Source: Bifidobacteriaceae bacterium
Lineage (GTDB): Bacteria; Actinomycetota; Actinomycetes; Actinomycetales; Bifidobacteriaceae
Direction: 5' to 3'
Assembly (NCBI GenBank): GCA_022651005.1
Contig: JALCQD010000002.1
Coordinates: 434,001 to 498,000 of the forward strand
DNA length: 64,000 nucleotides
Below are positions 61,201-64,000 of this stretch, in pieces. A program made the position numbers and the translations under genes. Position 1 is the stretch's first letter. Each line of letters starts with the position of its first letter. The notes beneath the pieces are model-generated. The model was not told the origin of the DNA. It ran no database searches and worked only from the letters and a program-made list of their open reading frames with translations.

Positions 61201-61686
61201 ACCCTCCACAGGCTGACCCTCTCCGACAGGACCATCGCCGGAACGGGAGCCGTGAAGGACATTCAGTACCCGGCCAACTGGGACACCTTGGAGCTAAAGC
61301 CCGGCGAGTCCATCACCATCTACGGCACCCTCACCGGTGTCAAGGAAGGCGACACCCACACCGACGACGCGACCGTTTACGGCACGCCCGAGGAGCCATG
61401 CCCCGTCCTTGACATGACCCCGTTCGACGGTGTTGACCCCGAAGTTCCCGAAGGCACCTGCGACGGTACTCCCGTCACAGACCACGATTCGTGGAACGGA
61501 CGCCGTACTGTATCGCCGATAACACTTGCCGCGACTGGCATTGACTTGCGTTTTATTGCAGTGGCCAGTCTTCTTGGGGGAGCTCTCGGATTCGGAATAC
61601 TCCAGAGGAAATCACGCATGCCGCGGCATGCAGCATCGTCACATAGTGCGCAACGAGCTAAGAGGAAGGAGAGTTTACTGGTATAG
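55213..61686 (+). CDS. Giant sortase-anchored adhesin, 2157 residues
   Basis: The signal peptide spans about 1-29 (ends LPTTAFAG). A unique N-terminal part follows (about 30-490, CPDGSEPGANGTCP near the start). Next are three 167-residue repeats starting at residues 495, 662 and 829, and two 210-residue repeats at 996 and 1206. Three distinct antigen I/II-like domains follow (about 1416-2060), e.g. NWDIADDYDETHDMYMGQ. The wall signal is LAATG (2105-2109), a hydrophobic helix and a basic tail. Isopeptide-stabilised stalks with adhesive tips are expected for this type. It is followed closely by an iron-uptake gene set. The ligand is unknown. Confidence 0.85.
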   Translation: MRFTHWKAMVGAGILLAASIILPTTAFAGTCPDGSEPGANGTCPVTTGTGGGGSAGGDVGHGQGVGQVDWWASDSLGVPTVANVEAVLKSHAINTYTDGPASLQKSTSEAVKECEARYKASGAPGSAKCRLFAVGVVHTPGTDFGDTFNGHTGGLSQDAWMTAFDNEVGGSHTYKHAGVTYTATSKFNDKKTSIESIAQTETSGGEKSSVIIVLAQNEPAPRTYTLKVTTKQVSGFTQSNGTAKVHDSITTSNSLGTKESVAATIYLNWDGYPATSTVHKKISKKLTLSTNAKDQVSPSFSPSDFGWKQWAAGRYWYSVTVSKQKNMSAKVAAKTRVAAETWSAAPIAPTKSLSDGNGNKITSTQQLAADDYATAVIGAHSAGASKMWLSDTVNTKDVYFGAAGRDDLSKVTVTDPDGKTVKATITVSSTDTSRTVLAEFSPGTGVTGNFQLHAPEYAKATGKNYSLPDTGKVCYVTNSKNCQTTPSKTVPKITPSPDKAWVLDANGALTANDPKWTNTVAVDGDTFTAGDPISAVVNGSFPKGLVHDLKSYTLTDDWTAAAKYVDFTDASKAKVYVDEVDHTSDFTITVNGTTTTATAKAAILKGTANLSAEKVVTLVVSGNFKKDADTAGKTVKLTNGGSETWNTEKKPTNEPPVFIRTPKPDKSWVLNEKGALTTADPNRTNTTGVDGKTFTGGDSVSAVVNGTLPGNLGSALKAYSLADDWTNANKYVDFSDASKVKVYIDGVDHTDDFTISVKGTVTTATAKAALLKTTTGQAKDRVVKLVITGTFRLALDTNGKEEKLTNGGSEAWNNTPHETNEPPVFVRTPKPNKVWVLDNEGGLRATDEGWTNTKEVDGRTFVPGMPISAVVNGKLPKNLATDLTAYELTDDWTAAAKYVDFSDATKAKVYVDGVDRTQMFTITTVGTTTVATAKAGELKGTAGLKADKVVKLVISGRFRSDYSTNAKVVQLTNGGSEKWNNEKKPTNDPPVFTWTPVIDKSWIKKGADGKFDAVIDPSKTNKTGIDNLTLLNGDEVASAVNGLVPANLGEAPANLSFVEDYIHVDYMVDPEVKNIKVYAQDVSDTTKATVANIVDTGTDVTNMFTVSQSGTKITITAKAEYLKTLANLAKDKQISSIIPFTVNYANGKGAAQVRKDFGVKDSDGITFCTNPENGTAGTQKLVNAATETIQEGTANSNQPGICGYVPSPDKSWVKTNTDGTHTTVTDTTWSNKTGIDGQTLLDGDTLAAVINEVSPANTAYAPSSFAMTDDYAAIDYLLDPVASGAKIYMADDANLTESSVNGMLAKGTDVTSHFKLAANGTKVTWTMDDSLRNTLGGLAKAKQFTLVIPFTVNYANGKGAKQVREDFGKQPGDELTFCTTPTSDHKEGAKFSNTGYELLPGDSEKTNMPPICGYIPPVHKDVVAESSQGGDQSSIDGMKVGRGQKVEYKLETSPKLPSSLVYDISKVAVTDSYDEITVPSKQTLEITDLGMGTIIPKSQYKTVWNDAAHNFVVTFSDAYVQKNWNAGSNPRILVRFEATVKTDAPLNEFDNGWDLTLNNSITPSNIVNNTPIDPKPSKQDTQSDPSITIDGKNAFLDDVLYYRLNLDAKSLSDTAYNVMRLGMVDDFDDEYLQALTDQIKVLDAKGADVTNKFNIGVEDGVLYVFFKTVDTEIPATGETVKGDPQPTNLKAYSTKKLNAKVYDPETDDYVVKYDPAIDQSVLGQNYQVVLPVKVIKVTDGKVVKNTATQITNDQSKITNTVTNPLPVINPKKDVVINVGGESHDGGTIIKGSTFEYRLDSSAMPGNRAYPQISNWDIADDYDETHDMYMGQWAVYATEDIVDTDGTVLYAKADLVTVDNIQQPTVAERKAGTAKTAQPIYFTVTVQNGAFEAHATDAYLKLATANDKTTQQWTLYVQFMRITTGDVTNQFDETINHAVRHSNIVTTTTPDSHPAIDVEKFDVKGGLVKGDRDKKSEPLLVDGDTTIGFQITNTGDETLHRLTLSDRTIAGTGAVKDIQYPANWDTLELKPGESITIYGTLTGVKEGDTHTDDATVYGTPEEPCPVLDMTPFDGVDPEVPEGTCDGTPVTDHDSWNGRRTVSPITLAATGIDLRFIAVASLLGGALGFGILQRKSRMPRHAASSHSAQRAKRKESLLV
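56695..59457 (+). repeat. Tandem repeats in the adhesin gene (3 x 501 bp, 2 x 630 bp)
   Basis: Units start at 56695, 57196, 57697, 58198 and 58828 and end at 59457. The first three are exactly 501 bp. Each begins near PxPDKxWVL and holds DDWT-A-KYVDF or similar and GGSExWN. The last two are 630 bp and share FTVNYANGKGA and CTT/CTN-type cysteine turns ending ICGY. Confidence 0.85.
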
Positions 61687-61723
61687 CCGCAGAGAGGAAA
61701 CTCTCAGATTGATTCTCCACCAT

Positions 61724-61775
61724 GAGCGTCTCCCTTATCTCTGGAACCTGCATCTCTGGAACCTGGGAGACGCTC
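61724..61775 (+). repeat. Inverted repeat with internal tandem 15-mer
   Basis: GAGCGTCTCCC (61724-61734) and GGGAGACGCTC (61765-61775) are perfect inverse copies. The 30-base loop is a tandem duplication of ATCTCTGGAACCTGC (the second copy partial). It lies between the adhesin stop and the iron-binding lipoprotein start. It might end the adhesin transcript or regulate the next gene. Confidence 0.55.
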
Positions 61776-61931
61776 CTTGTCCGCAATGCGGTCTTTTTGT
61801 GGAGAATGAGGGGCACTACCTCAGAGGCCGTGAAAAAACAAGACTTACGGAAATTTTCGATTTTTGTTAGCGTCGAGGCGCTGGCCCACAAGGCCACGTC
61901 CTGCACCTCCAATCGAGGAGTTCTCGTTACT

Positions 61932-63002
61932 ATGGTTTCCGCAACCAAACGCCATTCGCTCGTTATTGCAGCATTCCTGTCTCTCGTTTCCCTGACGTCC
62001 CTGTCGGGATGCTCTACATCCGAAAATCAAGGTTCCTCTGCTCCGTCTGCCACTTCCGGATCAACGTCGGGCTCAACTACCGGCTTTCCTGTCACCATCA
62101 AGAGTGCTCTTGGAAGTACCACCATCTCAAGTAAACCCACGCGCGTCTCTACAATTGGATGGACAAACCAGGACGCTGTCCTAGCTCTCGGAGTGGTACC
62201 GGTCGACATGCCAAAAGTTACGTATGGAGATCCGGATGGCGATGGCATGTATTCCTGGACTCAGGCCGCCCTGAAAAAGCTCGGTGCAACCGGTTCCAAG
62301 GCTCCCGCCGTCCACGACGAAACCGATGACATTGACGCGGAAGCCATCGCCTCTGCGAATCCAGATGTCATTCTTGGGGTCCAATCAGGAGTCACGGCGA
62401 AGCAATTCTCCACTCTGAGCTCAATAGCCCCTGTTGTTGCCTATCCCGGCATTCCCTGGGCTGCTCCGTGGCGCACAGTTGTCACGGAAAGTGCAAAGGC
62501 CTTGGGGCTCGAGGATAAAGGCAAGCAGGTCATTGAGCAAAATGAGGAGGCCATCTCTGAGGCTCTTGCAAAATACCCCCAGATAAAAGGAAAAACTGCG
62601 GCTGTCATGTATTTTGACACGTCCAAGCTTTCAAACATCAGCGTTTATATCTCCAACGACCCGCGGGAACAATATCTCAATGATCTGAGTCTGAAAACTC
62701 CGGAATCGGTCACAAAGCTCTCGAAAAACACCACTGCCTTCTACAAAACTGTGTCCTCAGAGCACTCCGACGACTTCGACGACGTGGACATCATCATCAC
62801 GTATGGAGATTCCACCACTCTGAAAACCCTTCAGGCAGATCCGTTACTCGGCAAGATTCCCGCCATCAAGCGCGGCTCCGTCGTCGTCATCGATCAGAGT
62901 TCTGAACTTTCTGCCGGTGTGTCTCCGTCAGCTCTTTCTCTGCCAGCAACAGTCCAACAATATACAAAACTTATCGCCGCAGCGGTCAACGCCACGAAGT
63001 GA
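61932..63002 (+). CDS. Siderophore/iron ABC transporter substrate-binding lipoprotein
   Basis: This 356-residue lipoprotein has a signal peptide and lipobox LSGC (about residues 23-26). A Ser/Thr/Gly linker follows, then a FecB/FepB-type two-lobe binding domain: RVSTIGWTNQDAVLALGVVP, DVILGVQSG, APVVAYPGIPW and VVVIDQSS. It captures an Fe(III)-chelate and passes it to the FecCD permease encoded next. ATG 61932 gives a proper signal peptide; an upstream in-frame start at 61722 does not. CGAGGAG lies 11 bases before the ATG. Confidence 0.9.
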   Translation: MVSATKRHSLVIAAFLSLVSLTSLSGCSTSENQGSSAPSATSGSTSGSTTGFPVTIKSALGSTTISSKPTRVSTIGWTNQDAVLALGVVPVDMPKVTYGDPDGDGMYSWTQAALKKLGATGSKAPAVHDETDDIDAEAIASANPDVILGVQSGVTAKQFSTLSSIAPVVAYPGIPWAAPWRTVVTESAKALGLEDKGKQVIEQNEEAISEALAKYPQIKGKTAAVMYFDTSKLSNISVYISNDPREQYLNDLSLKTPESVTKLSKNTTAFYKTVSSEHSDDFDDVDIIITYGDSTTLKTLQADPLLGKIPAIKRGSVVVIDQSSELSAGVSPSALSLPATVQQYTKLIAAAVNATK

Positions 63003-63023
63003 CCCAGAATTCGTCATTTACGC

Positions 63024-64000
63024 ATGGGAAAACATTCAACGCGAACAACGGCTTTGATTATCAGCGCAGTCGTGCTGCTCTTATCAGTGTGCCTGTGGTC
63101 ACTCGTCATTGGGTCTCGCGAAGTGAGCCTCGATGAGGTGTTGCGCGCGCTCACCGATCCAGCAGCATCCGGAACTGCCGTAGAGTCGATTCGGCTTCGG
63201 ATCCCCAGAACGACTCTGGGACTTTTGGTGGGCCTTGCATTGGCCTGCGCCGGAGTGCTGATGCAGGCAGTGACACGCAATCCTCTCGCTGACCCCACTA
63301 TTCTCGGACTCAATTCAGGTGCTTCATGCGCCATTGTGATCTCGATGGCGTTTGCTGGGCTCACACGCCCATCTCAGTACGTGTGGGTCGCGCTCATCGG
63401 AGGTGGCATAGGTGCGGTCCTCGTGTGGTGGATTGGGTCCATGGGCAGAGGAGGGACGAGCCCGCTTAAGCTCACGCTCGCAGGTGCGGTACTCGGCTCC
63501 ATGTTCAGTTCGTTGACCTCGGCCATCCTCCTGCCGCGTATTGACGTCATCTCGTCATACAGATTTTGGGCGGTAGGTGGTCTTTCCGGAGCGCGTTTTG
63601 CCACCATTCTTCCGCTGCTGCCCCTATTTGCAGCAGGGATGATACTGGCAGTCTTTTCCCTCCCCGGCCTCAATGCGCTTGCACTGGGAGACGATTTGGC
63701 TGTTGGTCTCGGGAGCTCATTACGAAGAACACGATTCATCGCGTGGAGCGCCGCCGTCATTCTGTGCGCTGCGTCGACCTCGCTCGCGGGTCCTATCGGC
63801 TTCGTGGGATTGGTTATTCCACACGTTGCGCGGCTCATTACCGGCCCCGATGTTCGCAAAGTCTTCGCGGTAAGCGCGCTTCTTGGCCCGTTGCTCTTGG
63901 TGAGCGCAGACGTTATCGGCCGATTCATCACTCGACCGTCAGACGTCGAAGTGGGCATCGTCACCGCCATCCTCGGAGCGCCGGTCTTCGTTGCGCTTGT
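63024..64000 (+). CDS. FecCD-type iron-siderophore permease, N-terminal part
   Basis: The frame is open to the window edge (325 codons visible). The protein has multiple membrane helices and the FecCD hallmarks: RIPRTTLGLLVGLALACAG near the start, MQAVTRNPLADPTILGLNSG, WAVGGLSGA, then GPIGFVGLVIPHVARLITGPD, the loop contacting the ATPase. It follows the binding lipoprotein by 21 bases, so the two are one operon. A second permease and an ATPase are expected beyond 64000. Confidence 0.93.
   Translation, partial: MGKHSTRTTALIISAVVLLLSVCLWSLVIGSREVSLDEVLRALTDPAASGTAVESIRLRIPRTTLGLLVGLALACAGVLMQAVTRNPLADPTILGLNSGASCAIVISMAFAGLTRPSQYVWVALIGGGIGAVLVWWIGSMGRGGTSPLKLTLAGAVLGSMFSSLTSAILLPRIDVISSYRFWAVGGLSGARFATILPLLPLFAAGMILAVFSLPGLNALALGDDLAVGLGSSLRRTRFIAWSAAVILCAASTSLAGPIGFVGLVIPHVARLITGPDVRKVFAVSALLGPLLLVSADVIGRFITRPSDVEVGIVTAILGAPVFVAL

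Noticed and set aside
61722-61931. N-terminal extension of the iron-binding lipoprotein to 61722
   Set aside because: It would place about 70 residues before the signal peptide and cover the inverted repeat; ATG 61932 gives a proper lipoprotein start.

Overview
The window reads as a chromosomal segment of an actinobacterium, most likely Bifidobacterium or a close relative in the Bifidobacteriaceae. The reasons are the order ruvB-yajC-apt-sucC-sucD-DUF6350-purH, a fused cytidylate kinase/Der GTPase gene, sortase-anchored surface proteins and an integrated siphovirus. No database search was possible, so genus and all family names rest on motif recognition.

Region 1 (1-19492) is host core DNA. 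It holds DNA repair (ruvB), Sec accessory function (yajC), purine salvage and synthesis (apt, purH), succinyl-CoA synthetase (sucCD), an aquaporin, a ribosomal pseudouridine synthase and the cmk-der fusion. A YhgE/Pip-type membrane protein is divergent from a TetR regulator. A short pilus locus follows (pilin plus class C sortase, the sortase frameshifted at a G run), then an SDR oxidoreductase.

Region 2 (19542-54155) is a prophage of about 34.6 kb in the 3' end of tRNA-Pro(GGG), flanked by identical 28-bp att cores. From right to left it carries the integrase and a lysogeny module on the + strand (HTH repressor, ImmA/IrrE protease, DUF5067-like surface protein). Next are a Cro-like gene and a switch region with three matching operators. 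A leftward early operon follows (RecE-like nuclease, RecT/Bet, SSB, resolvase-like nuclease, replication protein, a DivIVA-domain protein). Two tRNA genes (Lys, Ser) and two + strand membrane-anchored accessory genes lie among these. The leftward late operon runs HNH, terminase, portal, MuF, scaffold, capsid, head fibre, connectors, tail tube, G/GT chaperones with a slippery site, tape measure, Dit, Tal, receptor-binding protein and lysis cassette.

The most interesting prophage feature is a MuF head protein whose C-terminus looks like a bacterial EndoU RNase toxin. It is followed by an overlapping small gene resembling a MafI-type immunity protein, and then by two tandem terminators.

Region 3 (54156-64000) is host DNA again. 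It holds the tRNA terminator displaced by the prophage, a secreted 3D/RlpA-like protein and a 2157-residue sortase-anchored adhesin with exact 167- and 210-residue repeats. A siderophore-type ABC binding lipoprotein and the start of its FecCD permease run off the right edge.
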